Origin: Oricola nitratireducens
Lineage (GTDB): Bacteria; Pseudomonadota; Alphaproteobacteria; Rhizobiales; Rhizobiaceae
Assembly: GCF_014904745.1 (NCBI RefSeq)
Contig: NZ_JACZCS010000037.1
Span: 1 to 64,000, forward strand
DNA: 64,000 nucleotides
Direction of reading: 5' to 3'
Below the pieces are notes generated by a model that saw only the letters and a program-made list of their open reading frames with translations, searched no databases and was not told where the DNA came from. Of the stretch, positions 44,649-53,473 are shown piece after piece (the stretch's first letter is position 1; the number at the start of each line of letters is the position of its first letter). The position numbers were made by a program, and so were the translations under genes.

Positions 44649-44867
44649 TCATGCCTTTTTCAGAAACTCGGTGCGCAGCACCAGGCCCTTGATCTTGGCA
44701 ACGCGGCATTCGACTTCATCCGGATTACCGGTCAGGCGGATCCCCTTGACCAGCGTGCCGCGTTTGATGGTCGACGACGTGCCTTTCACCTTCAGGTCCT
44801 TGATCACGGTGACATTGTCGCCGTCGGCAAGGATCGTGCCGTTGGAATCGCGGGTTTCATCGCTCAT
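44649..44867 (-). CDS. PhnA/YjdM-domain protein, short form
   Basis: A 72-residue protein started at ATG 44867 (MSDETRDSNGT). It consists of the C-terminal PhnA domain only: LADGDNVTVIKDLKVKGTSS, IKRGTLVKGIRLTG and DEVECRVAKIKGLVLRTEFLKKA. E. coli PhnA (YjdM) is about 111 residues with an N-terminal zinc ribbon, absent here. Despite the common label alkylphosphonate utilisation, the family has no proven phosphonate role. The SH3-like core suggests a binding function. Confidence 0.88.
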   Translation of the reverse strand: MSDETRDSNGTILADGDNVTVIKDLKVKGTSSTIKRGTLVKGIRLTGNPDEVECRVAKIKGLVLRTEFLKKA

Positions 44868-45118
44868 GTGATAATTGCCTCTGCTTGTCGTTGCCGCGAG
44901 CCATAACGGGCCGGACAGGGCAGGGAAAGGGCTTCGTGCCGTCCGGCCGCCGAAAATCAGCGGTCCGCATGGCCCCCAAGTCTCGATTGATATAGTTTGG
45001 AAGACGCGGGCCATATGCCAAGCGCATCGTCCGCGGGGTTGTGGTTTGAGGGGACAATTCCGTTCGGGCCTGAAATCGACGCGCCGAGGCGCGCAGATCT
45101 CGGTTAGGGGAGGATAAG

Positions 45119-45259
45119 ATGGATATTTCGGACCGGATGTTCGTGATCCTGTTTTTTCCAAGCTTATTCATCAGCATGGGCGTGTTTTTCATCGGTGTCG
45201 GATATCTGTGGTGGATATCGATCCGAAACCGCGAACTGAAAAGGAAAAACGGCGGGTAA
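45119..45259 (+). CDS. Single-helix small membrane protein, 46 residues
   Basis: A short gene with ATG 45119 directly after GGGGAGGATAAG, one of the best ribosome-binding sites in the window, and stop TAA at 45257-45259. Residues 7-33 are hydrophobic (MFVILFFPSLFISMGVFFIG, GYLWW), followed by a basic tail (IRNRELKRKNGG), predicting one inner-membrane helix with the C-terminus in the cytoplasm. Lower GC than its surroundings follows from the hydrophobic codons. No family recognised. Confidence 0.72.
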   Translation: MDISDRMFVILFFPSLFISMGVFFIGVGYLWWISIRNRELKRKNGG

Positions 45260-45305
45260 GGGCGCCGGCCGGCGGCAGCCCGGATGACGCCGTTGCGCCG
45301 TGGCT

Positions 45306-46097
45306 TTACCGCAGCGCCACATGCGGTGGCGATGACGCGAATGTAGCGGGGCGGACCTCGGTGACTTCGATCGTCGGGCCGTGATCGTCGGTGGCGAGAA
45401 AGCGCGGCGGCAAATCGCTCTCGTCGAGGAACGCGCAGGTGAGGTGACCGGAGAAAACCGCACCGGTGTCGATCCCGATACGGTTGGCGTGGACTTCCGG
45501 CAGGAAGGAGTCGGTCGGGGTGTGGCCGTGCACGACGACCTTCGGCAGCGGTCCGGTAAAATCGAGGAATTCGTGCCTGATCCAGCGGGTCGTCTCCGGA
45601 TCCTGCCGGTCGAGGCGGACCTGCGGGTCGACCCCGCCATGGACAAGGAAATAGCGCTCGGTTTCGACCCGCCACTCCGCCGACCGCAATGCCTCGACAT
45701 GTGCAGGAAATTCCTCGGCGAGGCGCGCGGCGATCTCGTCCGGGGAGATGCTGAGGTCGATGCCGTAAGAGGCAAGTGTCTCCTCGCCGCCATTGCGGAG
45801 CCAGAGCTCGCCGATCTGCCGACGCTCCTCCGGCTGATCGAGGAAGCGCAGCAGGAACTCCTCATGATTGCCGAGGATGAGCTGCGAGCCGGGAACGCCA
45901 TGCAGGGTGCGTATGACGAGATCGATCGCCTGGCGGCTTTCCGGGCCGCGGTCGATGATGTCGCCGAGGAAGACGATCCGCCACCGTGCGCCGTGCCGGG
46001 CGGCGTCATCCTCTATCGCCAAAAGCAATCTTTCCAGCAGGTCGCGCCGTCCATGGACGTCGCCGATGGCATAGATGACAGAGGACGCAGAGGGCAT
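45306..46097 (-). CDS. Metallophosphoesterase, PPP family (Ser/Thr phosphatase or ApaH-like)
   Basis: A 263-residue calcineurin-like phosphoesterase. All metal motifs are in place: GDVHG at residues 12-16, GDIIDRGPES, GNHEE, and the later HGG and VVHGHTPT, ending with DTGAVFSGHLTCAFLD. The layout resembles bacterial PrpA-like protein phosphatases and diadenosine tetraphosphatases; which substrate it uses is open. It is 84 bp upstream of the end of ftsH on the same strand order (ftsH then this gene downstream), so cotranscription is possible. Confidence 0.9.
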   Translation of the reverse strand: MPSASSVIYAIGDVHGRRDLLERLLLAIEDDAARHGARWRIVFLGDIIDRGPESRQAIDLVIRTLHGVPGSQLILGNHEEFLLRFLDQPEERRQIGELWLRNGGEETLASYGIDLSISPDEIAARLAEEFPAHVEALRSAEWRVETERYFLVHGGVDPQVRLDRQDPETTRWIRHEFLDFTGPLPKVVVHGHTPTDSFLPEVHANRIGIDTGAVFSGHLTCAFLDESDLPPRFLATDDHGPTIEVTEVRPATFASSPPHVALR

Positions 46098-46181
46098 GGG
46101 GTTTCGTGCTTTTCAAATCTCGCGACAATTTCACTATGCCATGCTTGCGCGCAGAATGGGGCGGGCGAGCCGGCGCTCAGA

Positions 46182-48002
46182 TCAGGCGGCTGCCTGTTTG
46201 CGCGCGAACTGGCTCAGATCGTCCTCGCCGAGCGTTTCCTTTTCCAGAAGCAACTCGGCCGAACGTTCCAGTTCGCCGCGCCGCTCCTTCAGGATGGCGA
46301 CGGTGCGCTCGAACGTATCGTCGACGATGCGGCGCACCTCCTCGTCGATCTTTGCCGCGGTCTCGTCGGAATAGTCGTGCTCGGTGGTGGCCGGAAAGCC
46401 CTCGCTCGGTCCGAGCATGGTCCTGCGGTCGCGATCGAGCGCGACGTGGCCGAGCTTTTCGGTCATGCCGTAGCGTGTGACGATGGCGCGGGCGATGTCG
46501 GTGACCTTGACGAGATCGTCGGCGGCGCCCGTCGACAGGTGGCCGTAGATTATCCATTCGGCGGCGCGGCCGCCAAGCAGCACGGCCATCTTGTTTTCCA
46601 GTTCCTTCAGCGTCATCAGGAAGCGGTCCTCGGTCGGGCGCTGGATGGTGTAGCCGAGCGCGCCGACGCCGCGCGGGATGATCGACACCTTGTGGACCGG
46701 GTCGACGCCGGGAAGAGACATGGCGACGAGGGCGTGGCCCATCTCGTGATGGGCGACAATCTCGCGTTCCCTGGGATTGAGCAGCCGGTTGCGCTTCTCC
46801 AGCCCGGCGACGATGCGTTCGACGGCGTTGTTGAAATCCTCCATCGTCACGGCATCCGCCCTGCGCCTCGTCGCCAGCAGCGCCGCCTCGTTGACGAGAT
46901 TGGCGAGGTCCGCGCCGGTGAAGCCCGGGGTCAGCGCCGCGATCTTTCCGGCATCGACATCGGGGGCGAGCGTCGCCTTCTTCAGGTAGATGTCGAGGAT
47001 CTGCACGCGGCCGATCTTGTCGGGCCGGTCGACAAGGACCTGGCGGTCGAAGCGGCCGGCGCGCAGCAGCGCAGGATCGAGGATTTCGGGGCGGTTGGTG
47101 GCGGCCAGCAGGACAAGGCCGGAGGACGGGTCGAAGCCGTCGAGCTCGACGAGCAACTGGTTGAGCGTCTGCTCCTTCTCGTCATGGCCGCCGGAAAGCG
47201 GGCCGATGCCGCGGGCGCGGCCGAGCGCGTCGAGTTCGTCGATGAAGATGATCGCCGGCGCCTTGCCGCGGGCCTGCTCGAACAGGTCGCGCACGCGCGC
47301 GGCGCCGACGCCGACGAACATCTCTACGAATTCCGAGCCGGAAATGGAGAAGAAGGGCACGCCCGCCTCGCCGGCGACGGCCCTTGCCAGAAGCGTCTTG
47401 CCGGTGCCGGGCGGGCCGACGAGAAGCACGCCCTTCGGCATCCGGCCGCCGAGGCGGCCATAGGATTTCGGGTCCTTCAGGAAGTCGACGATTTCCTTGA
47501 GCTCGTCCTTGGCCTCGTCGACGCCGGCGACGTCGGAGAAATTCACGCCGGTGTCAGACTGGACATAGACCTTGGCCTTCGACTTGCCGATCTGCATCAG
47601 CCCGCCGATGCCGCCGCCGCTGCCCATGCGCCGCAGCATGAACATCCAGATGCCGACGAACACCGCGATCGGGACCACCCATGACAGGAGGTCGCGCAGG
47701 AAGGTGCTTTCGACCTGCCCGGTGACGACGATATCGTGCTTCTTCAGCGCATCGGCGAAAGCCGGGTCGACGCGCGTCGTGACGAACATCGGCTTGCCGT
47801 CCTGCGGTTCCTTGAAGCGGCCCTGGATGAAGCGGTCGGAGACGGCGACCGAGGCGATCTTGTCGTCGGCCAGATAGGTCTCGAACTCGCTATAAGGGAT
47901 TTGTGCGATCTGGGTGGTCGAGACATAGACATACTGGAACAGCATCACGGCGAGAAAGGCCGCAATCCAGTACCAGACGTTGAACTGTATCTTCTTGTCC
48001 AT
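46182..48002 (-). CDS. ftsH: ATP-dependent zinc metalloprotease FtsH
   Basis: A 606-residue membrane AAA+ protease. Two helices (about 10-28 and 108-127) flank a small periplasmic domain. The AAA domain carries Walker A GPPGTGKT, Walker [12 protein letters not shown] and second-region-of-homology [22 protein letters not shown]; the zinc site is HEMGH in [15 protein letters not shown], with the third ligand Asp in [11 protein letters not shown]. It lacks the usual alphaproteobacterial ftsH neighbours tilS and glmM, and its sequence departs from that of the principal FtsH ([20 protein letters not shown]), so it is probably an additional FtsH. That is inference from context. Confidence 0.95.
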   Translation of the reverse strand: MDKKIQFNVWYWIAAFLAVMLFQYVYVSTTQIAQIPYSEFETYLADDKIASVAVSDRFIQGRFKEPQDGKPMFVTTRVDPAFADALKKHDIVVTGQVESTFLRDLLSWVVPIAVFVGIWMFMLRRMGSGGGIGGLMQIGKSKAKVYVQSDTGVNFSDVAGVDEAKDELKEIVDFLKDPKSYGRLGGRMPKGVLLVGPPGTGKTLLARAVAGEAGVPFFSISGSEFVEMFVGVGAARVRDLFEQARGKAPAIIFIDELDALGRARGIGPLSGGHDEKEQTLNQLLVELDGFDPSSGLVLLAATNRPEILDPALLRAGRFDRQVLVDRPDKIGRVQILDIYLKKATLAPDVDAGKIAALTPGFTGADLANLVNEAALLATRRRADAVTMEDFNNAVERIVAGLEKRNRLLNPREREIVAHHEMGHALVAMSLPGVDPVHKVSIIPRGVGALGYTIQRPTEDRFLMTLKELENKMAVLLGGRAAEWIIYGHLSTGAADDLVKVTDIARAIVTRYGMTEKLGHVALDRDRRTMLGPSEGFPATTEHDYSDETAAKIDEEVRRIVDDTFERTVAILKERRGELERSAELLLEKETLGEDDLSQFARKQAAA

Positions 48003-48112
48003 GTCCGTTCTCCGGTGCGCGGGCGGGGTAGTCGTGACCGAAGATAGTCTCGGGAGCGCTTGCGCTGCCAGTGCGGCGCGCAGATTTTTTACACCGGCGG
48101 CGAAGCGTGCGA

Positions 48113-48844
48113 TCAGCGCGCCAGCCAGGCGCGGACTTCCGCCAGCAGGCCGAAGACGTGCGGATCGTCGATCTTCAGCGCCTCGAAATGGCTGGCGAGG
48201 TTTTCGAGATATTCCAAACTCGTGCCGAGCCGTCCGGAGCCGGTGGCGATGAAGCAGACCCGGTCCTCGTGCGCGATATCGGTGCGGATATTGGCGGAGT
48301 CGTGATTGGCGACGAAGGTCAGCGCCTCGACCGTGCCGTGATCGGTATCGACGGGGACGAAGGCCGGCACGTAGGAACCGGAGAGCATTTCGCGCCTGAA
48401 GAGAATTTCCGTTTCATGGTCGGCGATCCGGGCTTCGATTCGATAGGCGAGGCCGTTGCAATGGCCGTCCGCCTTGTCGAGCGCCGCCATCAGGCCGGGC
48501 CTCTCGCTGTTGCCGCGCGCGCCGCGCGTGTCCTTGAGGCAGAAGGAGCGCTCGTAGCCGTCGACGCGACCGCGCCGGACCTCGGCGAACAGGAAGGCCG
48601 GGTTCCACATCAGCGAACCATAGGCGAAGACCCAGAGGTCCTCGCTGAGCCGCCCCTCCAGCGCCTCGCGGCGTATCTCTTCGCGCCTGGCGTCGCTGTA
48701 GCGCCAGGTCTCGGGCATGCCCTGCGCCTTCATCTGTTCGTCGAGGTCGGACGGATCGAAGGTGCGGAAGGCGGACGCCTGCGGATCGATGATCATGTCG
48801 CGCAGGACGGGATGATGGACGAAGGGGTCGGGTGTCTCTGTCAC
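48113..48844 (-). CDS. ChaC-type gamma-glutamylcyclotransferase
   Basis: A protein of about 243 residues started at GTG 48844 (TETPDPFVHHPVLRD), matching the N-terminus of rhizobial relatives I recall; ATG 48796 is the alternative. The GGCT-fold motif VFAYGSLMWNPAF is followed by RVDGYERSFCLKDTRGARG, as in ChaC proteins, and by an acidic EREM-type region (LFRREMLSGSYVP). ChaC enzymes cleave glutathione to 5-oxoproline and Cys-Gly in the cytoplasm. With gor and the other GGCT-like gene it forms a recurrent glutathione theme in the window, though the genes are 46 kb apart. Confidence 0.88.
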   Translation of the reverse strand: MTETPDPFVHHPVLRDMIIDPQASAFRTFDPSDLDEQMKAQGMPETWRYSDARREEIRREALEGRLSEDLWVFAYGSLMWNPAFLFAEVRRGRVDGYERSFCLKDTRGARGNSERPGLMAALDKADGHCNGLAYRIEARIADHETEILFRREMLSGSYVPAFVPVDTDHGTVEALTFVANHDSANIRTDIAHEDRVCFIATGSGRLGTSLEYLENLASHFEALKIDDPHVFGLLAEVRAWLAR

Positions 48845-49043
48845 GGCGTCATATGTGGTCCGTCCGGTGCGGTCCTTCAATAGAGCGGCGCCGCGCGGTC
48901 TGTCATCCGTGCGGGGAGGAATATTTGCGCCAAATCCGCCGGGCGGGGTTGTACTTGGGCCTCCGGGACGGCAGATAACCCCCGGACCGCCTTCCCGGCG
49001 GCTTGCCGTACCGGCATCAAATCCAACCAGGGATAACTTTCGT

Positions 49044-49424
49044 TTGAGAAACCAGGCACACACGAACTTCACCGACCGCCGTCAGGACGCAGCCGAGGCC
49101 AAGAAAAAGCTTCTGGAGAAATTCAAGACGGCGCCGAAGGTCGACGATCCGGAAGTGGTCGCCAAGCGCGCCGAGCGCGCGGCGATGACGAAGGCGCGCG
49201 AAGAGCGCCGCGCCGAACGCGAGCGGGCGAAGATCGAGGAGCAGGAACGCAAGGCCGCCGAGGCCGCTGCCGAAGCGGAAGCTGCCTATGCCGCCGCCAA
49301 TGCGGAAGCGATCGCCCGCGAGGCGGAAGAAAAGGCCCGCATCGAGCGCACCATCGCCGATGCGGCCGCCATGAAGGCGAAGCGGGACGAACGTTACGCG
49401 GCGCGCAAGGCCCGCCAGCGCTGA
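49044..49424 (+). CDS. DUF6481 family helical protein
   Basis: A 126-residue, Ala/Glu/Arg/Lys-rich protein. No ATG precedes the conserved region; I start it at TTG 49044 (LRNQAHTNFTDRRQDAAEAK), which has AGGGATAA upstream. NFTDRRQDAAEAKKKLLEKF, DPEVVAKRAERAA and RREERRAERE-like repeats are the family pattern; nearly the whole chain should be a single long helix or coiled coil. Function unknown. It ends directly beside the stop of the convergent methyltransferase-like gene, with no gap. Confidence 0.78.
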   Translation: MRNQAHTNFTDRRQDAAEAKKKLLEKFKTAPKVDDPEVVAKRAERAAMTKAREERRAERERAKIEEQERKAAEAAAEAEAAYAAANAEAIAREAEEKARIERTIADAAAMKAKRDERYAARKARQR

Positions 49425-50099
49425 TCAGCCCGGTTTTGCGGCGATCCAGATGACGTGGCGCGCGCCGCGCTTGCCGCGCGCTCGCGTCGCGACCTCTTCC
49501 ACGAGATAGCCGGACGCACTCAGCCGCCTGGTGAAGCCCGGGCTGCGGTGCGACGACCAGACGGCGAGCACGCCGCCGGGGCGCAGCGCCCGGTGCGCGG
49601 CGGCAAGGCCGTTATAGCCGTAGAGGCTGTCGTTTTCCGCGCGGGTCAGCCCCTCGGGGCCGTTGTCGACATCGAGCAGGATGGCGTCCCAGCCGGCGTC
49701 TTCCCGGCCGATTAGCTCGCCGACATCGCCTTCATGAATTTGCACACGCGGATCGTCGAGGCTGCCGGCGAAAACCGGGGCCAGCGGCCCGCGCGCCCAG
49801 GCGATCACCGCCGGCACGAGTTCGGCGACGGCGATATCGGCGCCGTCTCCCGTTTCCGCCAGCGCGGCGCGCAGCGTGAAGCCCATGCCGAGGCCGCCGA
49901 TCAGGATTTTCGGGTTTTTGCGGCTGCGGATCCTGTCGCAGGCAAGTCGCGCCAGCGCTTCCTCCGAGCTGGAGAGGCGGCTGTTCATCAGTTCGATGGC
50001 GCCGGCCATGATCGAGAACTCGTCGCCGCGCCGTTTCAGCCGCAACTGCCCGCCGTCTCCGGGGACGGTCGCGGTGTCGAGCTCGATCCATGGCTGCAT
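49425..50099 (-). CDS. Spermidine synthase-like methyltransferase-fold protein
   Basis: A 224-residue protein started at ATG 50099 after AAGGAA. It has a Rossmann core: ILIGGLGMGFTLRAAL (motif I), ADIAVAELVPAVIAW (acidic end of strand 2), VQIHEGDVGELI and WDAILLDVDNGPEGL, then LRPGGVLAVWSSH. This is the layout of spermidine synthase-like proteins, but the N-terminal beta domain is short, and motif GGLGMGFT differs from GGGDGG of true spermidine synthases, so polyamine synthesis is doubtful. Probably an S-adenosylmethionine-binding protein of unknown substrate. Confidence 0.82.
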   Translation of the reverse strand: MQPWIELDTATVPGDGGQLRLKRRGDEFSIMAGAIELMNSRLSSSEEALARLACDRIRSRKNPKILIGGLGMGFTLRAALAETGDGADIAVAELVPAVIAWARGPLAPVFAGSLDDPRVQIHEGDVGELIGREDAGWDAILLDVDNGPEGLTRAENDSLYGYNGLAAAHRALRPGGVLAVWSSHRSPGFTRRLSASGYLVEEVATRARGKRGARHVIWIAAKPG

Positions 50100-50208
50100 G
50101 TTGGCGGGTTCCTTGTGTGCGGGGCTTCCTTAGCAGCGCCGCGCAAGCGGTGTCACCTCCGCGCTCTCCCGGCGAGCCGGAGTTGAAGAAGCAGATAGGG
50201 CGGGCGCG

Positions 50209-50907
50209 TTACGACGTATCCTCGCGCTGCGCGTCATGCGCCAGCGAATGGCACTCGCGCAGGACATCGTCGACTTCGTGAAACGCCCGCTTGCGTCGGC
50301 CGGGCGGCCAGCCGGGGCGCATTGGCGAGAAATATTTGCTTCGGTTCAATCCGAGATCGCGTTTGGCGCGCCAGCGGGCGAGGCGTTTGGCATGGCCGTC
50401 GAGATCGTCCAACGCTGCTTTCAGCCCGGCAAGCCGGCGGTGGAGGCGGGTGGCGTCGATCTCGTCGTCGGGCGTGGGGTTCCGGATTTCGGGGATCGGG
50501 CGCGGCTCGGAAATGCCGATGACGCAGATGCGCGGGAAGGATTTCGCGCGGCGGCTGGGCGGGCGGAAATCGAAGCGCTTGCGCGGATCGAGCAGGGGAA
50601 GGGCGAGAACTGCGGGGGTGGATGTGGTTGTTGTGGTGGATGGTGTGGTGGCGGGATTGCGCGGTTTCACCGCCACCACTACAACAACATCGCGCGCGGC
50701 GATCACGATGAGGCGGCGGACGGCGGATTCGGCCGCACGGAGAATGCGCAGGATGTGATTGTGGAGATGGCGCGGCAAAGTCGCGCCGGACTCCCCGTCA
50801 ACCAGACCGGCCATGGCGAACAGCGCCGCGAGAATGCGCAGAAGCGCATCGCGGTTGCGGGCAATCGCCCTGTCCCAGTTGATCGTGCTTCCTTGCGCGT
50901 TCGTCAT
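50209..50907 (-). CDS. Conserved alphaproteobacterial hypothetical protein
   Basis: A 232-residue protein beginning MTNAQGSTINWDRAIARNRDALLRI. The N-terminal block ALLRILAALFAMAGLVDGE, and LHNHILRILRAAESAVRRLI, is a pattern I recognise from short alphaproteobacterial hypotheticals that start in the same way. A Val/Ala-Thr repeat section (about 72-98, containing VVVVVAV and TTPSTTTTTSTP) separates it from a basic C-terminal half (RPGWPPGRRKRAFHEVDD). One weakly hydrophobic segment near residues 20-40 could touch the membrane. Function unknown. Confidence 0.7.
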   Translation of the reverse strand: MTNAQGSTINWDRAIARNRDALLRILAALFAMAGLVDGESGATLPRHLHNHILRILRAAESAVRRLIVIAARDVVVVVAVKPRNPATTPSTTTTTSTPAVLALPLLDPRKRFDFRPPSRRAKSFPRICVIGISEPRPIPEIRNPTPDDEIDATRLHRRLAGLKAALDDLDGHAKRLARWRAKRDLGLNRSKYFSPMRPGWPPGRRKRAFHEVDDVLRECHSLAHDAQREDTS

Positions 50908-50994
50908 TCGGACAAGGGTAAGGGAGGCGGGAGGACGGTGGATTAGTTTTCTGCGGAATCCCTCGCCTTACACGTCGAGGCTCCGCTTGGCGGC

Positions 50995-52008
50995 TTATGC
51001 CAACTCCGGCTTTCCGGCAAACGCATCCTCCACCTCGCGCAGCATGCAGGCCTCCTCGCCGGCATAGCGCGGCGAGAAGTGGAAGGGGATGACGCGGACG
51101 GCATTTGCGAGACGGGCCAGTTCGCCGGCCTGCGCCGTCGTCAGGTGCGCCCGGCCGGCGGCGATCTCCGCGTCTTGCGCGGCGAAAGCAGCCTCTATGA
51201 AGAGCGTGTCGGCGTCGCGCGCCAGATCGACGATGGCGCGGCGGTTGGGAGGCGAAAAGGCCGCGTCGGCGACGTAGGCGATCTTCTGGCCGGCGGTGAT
51301 GGTGACGAGATCCCGGCGCAGCTCGCCGAGCGGCAGCGCCCGCTCGCCGCCGGAGGCGAGCCCGACGCGCATCGGCGTGTCGTCGGGCTTGCGCTCGAAG
51401 ATTGCCGCCTTCAGTTCCGCCAGCCACGGCCCGGTGACGAAGCCGCGCTCGTCCAGCCGGTTCTTCCAGACATTGATATGCTCCGGCTCCTGCAAGGCAA
51501 AGGCGAGGCAGGGCGTACGGTGCTCCAGCATGGCGGCTCTCACGGAAAGCGACGGTTCGTCGAGCAGCACGCCATCGCGCAGCTTCCGGCTGCCGAGGTC
51601 CTCGCGAGCAAAGCGCCTGGTCAGGCGAAAGCGCGCCGCGCGGCAGTTCTCGGCATCCTCCAGTTCGACGACCTCAAAGACGAGGTCGTCGACAAAGGTT
51701 TCGGCGAGGTTCCAGGTATAGGCGGCGAGCTTCGCCTCGACATTGGCGATGAAGCGCGGCGGGCCATAGAGGCGGATCAGCCGATCGCGGCCGACGGACA
51801 GGCGCAGCAGGCGATCGAAGCCTGCGAAATGGTCGATATGGGTGTGCGAGACGAAGACGTCGGAGACGCGCAAGACCGAGCGGGCGGGCAGCGCATGGAT
51901 GTCGCCGAGATCGAACAGGATGGCGCGGCGTTCGAGAAGGAAATCGACGAAGACGACCGGATCACCGAAGCGGTCATTGACGAGGGAAGGGTAGAACTTG
52001 GGCCGCAT
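50995..52008 (-). CDS. Metallo-beta-lactamase-fold hydrolase, RNase Z-like
   Basis: A 337-residue protein. The zinc motif HTHIDHF (H55, H57, D59, H60) occurs in VFVSHTHIDHFAGFDRLLR, as in tRNase Z and related MBL enzymes; further ligands are expected in LEHRTPC, in YVADAAFS and in the terminal PFHFSPRYAGEE, which matches the HFSxRY motif of RNase Z. The N-terminus RFGDPVVFVDFLLERRAILFDLGD is less typical and the flexible arm is not obvious, so a role in tRNA 3' processing is possible but unproven. It lies 10 bp from the stop of the MHS transporter gene on the same strand and is probably cotranscribed with it. Confidence 0.85.
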   Translation of the reverse strand: MRPKFYPSLVNDRFGDPVVFVDFLLERRAILFDLGDIHALPARSVLRVSDVFVSHTHIDHFAGFDRLLRLSVGRDRLIRLYGPPRFIANVEAKLAAYTWNLAETFVDDLVFEVVELEDAENCRAARFRLTRRFAREDLGSRKLRDGVLLDEPSLSVRAAMLEHRTPCLAFALQEPEHINVWKNRLDERGFVTGPWLAELKAAIFERKPDDTPMRVGLASGGERALPLGELRRDLVTITAGQKIAYVADAAFSPPNRRAIVDLARDADTLFIEAAFAAQDAEIAAGRAHLTTAQAGELARLANAVRVIPFHFSPRYAGEEACMLREVEDAFAGKPELA

Positions 52009-52018
52009 GGCGGGAGGC

Positions 52019-53332
52019 CTAGCGCAGCGGCGCGCGGCTGCGGTCGGGCGTGAGCGCGAGCGCGGCGACCGCGACCAGGGCCGTGACGGTCATGTAGAGC
52101 GCGGGCGCCGTGGCCGCGCCGGTGACGGCGATCAGGCTGGTCGCGATCATCGGCGTCAGCCCGCCGAATACGCCGACGCCGACATTGAAGGCCACGGAAT
52201 AGCCCGACAGGCGGTCGCGCTCGGGGAACATCTCGACGAACAGGGCCGGGGCGGAGCCGAGCGGCACCGAGAGCAGCGCGAAGGCGAGGAAATGGGTGGC
52301 GAGGATCGCGGCGAGCGATCCGCCGGAGACGAGCATCCATTCATGCAGCGGCCAGGCGGCAAGCGCCAGGCCCGACAGCGCCAGCGCGATCCAGGTGCGG
52401 CGCGGCAGCCACCGGTCGCCGACGACCGCGAGGAGGGGCATGGCGGGAATGACGAGGACCGTCATGCCGGTGTTGATGGCGAGCGCCGTGCTGCGCGCCA
52501 TCAGGCCCTGCGCCGACAGCCATTCGGGCAGATAGACAAAGGCGATGTAGAAACAGGTGCCGTAGCTGGCCGCAAAGGCGAGCGCCAGCAGGGTCTCGTG
52601 GCGGTTGGTGGTGAAGGCTTCGAGAAGCGGCGAGGTTTCGTCGCGGCCCTCGTGATGCTCTTGGAAACGCTGCGAATTGTGCAGGTTGCGCCGCAGCCAG
52701 ATCGCGGCGGTGCCGATCAGCGCGCCGCCGAGAAAGGGCAGGCGCCAGGCCCAGTCGGCCACGGTCTCCGGCGAGAAGACATTGGTGACCAGCGCCGCTG
52801 TGCCGACGCCGAGCAGCGAACCCGACATCGAGCCGATATTGGCCCAGCTGCCGGTCAGGCCGCGTTTTCCCTCGGGCGCGGTCTCGACCAGATAGGTGAC
52901 CGAGGAGGAGAACTCGCCGCCGACCGACAGGCCCTGCAGCAGGCGGACCAGCACCAGAAGAACGGGGGCGATGACGCCGGCCGTGGCATAGGAGGGCAAA
53001 AGGCCGAGCAGCAGCGTCGGCAGGGCCATCATCACCACCGAAATCTGCATGGTGCGGGCGCGGCCGTAGCGGTCGCCGAACCAGCCGAAGGCCGCTGCGC
53101 CGAGCGGGCGCATGATGAAGCCGGCGGCGAAGATTCCGTAGGTCGCGATCAGCCCGGCCGTCGGGGCGTCGGAGGGAAAGAAGACGGGCGCGATGATGCC
53201 GGCCAGGTAGCCGTAAAGCGCGAAGTCGTACCACTCGACCACATTGCCGATGAACCCGGCCATGATGCGGTGCCGGAGTTCCGGCGGTTGCGCTTTGCCC
53301 GTGCCCGGCGCCATCGAGGAAGACTCTCCCAT
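52019..53332 (-). CDS. MFS transporter, metabolite:H+ symporter (MHS) type
   Basis: A 437-residue, 12-helix permease started at ATG 53332 (MGESSSMAPGT); ATG 53314 has a better-spaced GGAGAG and is a fair alternative. The reading frame stays open far upstream because of high GC, without coding sense. Signature segments: GNVVEWYDFALYGYLA in helix 1, RPLGAAAFGWFGDRYGRA (motif A), RLLQGLSVGGEFSSSVTYLVE and RLPFLGGALIG, all typical of MHS proteins that carry dicarboxylates, betaines or proline. Substrate unknown. Divergent from the EamA gene. Confidence 0.92.
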   Translation of the reverse strand: MGESSSMAPGTGKAQPPELRHRIMAGFIGNVVEWYDFALYGYLAGIIAPVFFPSDAPTAGLIATYGIFAAGFIMRPLGAAAFGWFGDRYGRARTMQISVVMMALPTLLLGLLPSYATAGVIAPVLLVLVRLLQGLSVGGEFSSSVTYLVETAPEGKRGLTGSWANIGSMSGSLLGVGTAALVTNVFSPETVADWAWRLPFLGGALIGTAAIWLRRNLHNSQRFQEHHEGRDETSPLLEAFTTNRHETLLALAFAASYGTCFYIAFVYLPEWLSAQGLMARSTALAINTGMTVLVIPAMPLLAVVGDRWLPRRTWIALALSGLALAAWPLHEWMLVSGGSLAAILATHFLAFALLSVPLGSAPALFVEMFPERDRLSGYSVAFNVGVGVFGGLTPMIATSLIAVTGAATAPALYMTVTALVAVAALALTPDRSRAPLR

Positions 53333-53473
53333 CGCTTGTGGCCTTTCGGGATAAAGGTCACGGGGCGGGGGTGCAAGGCGGGGGCGGCGGCGATCTCCTG
53401 ACAAACGAGGATTTATCTCTTTGCTCGCAGGCGATAGGGAAGCTGTGTGTCCGGGACGGAGGGGAGCGGCAAC

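Noticed and set aside
45381-47684. 767-codon plus-strand frame opposite the phosphoesterase and ftsH
   Set aside because: It mirrors two well-supported genes on the other strand and has no domain of its own.
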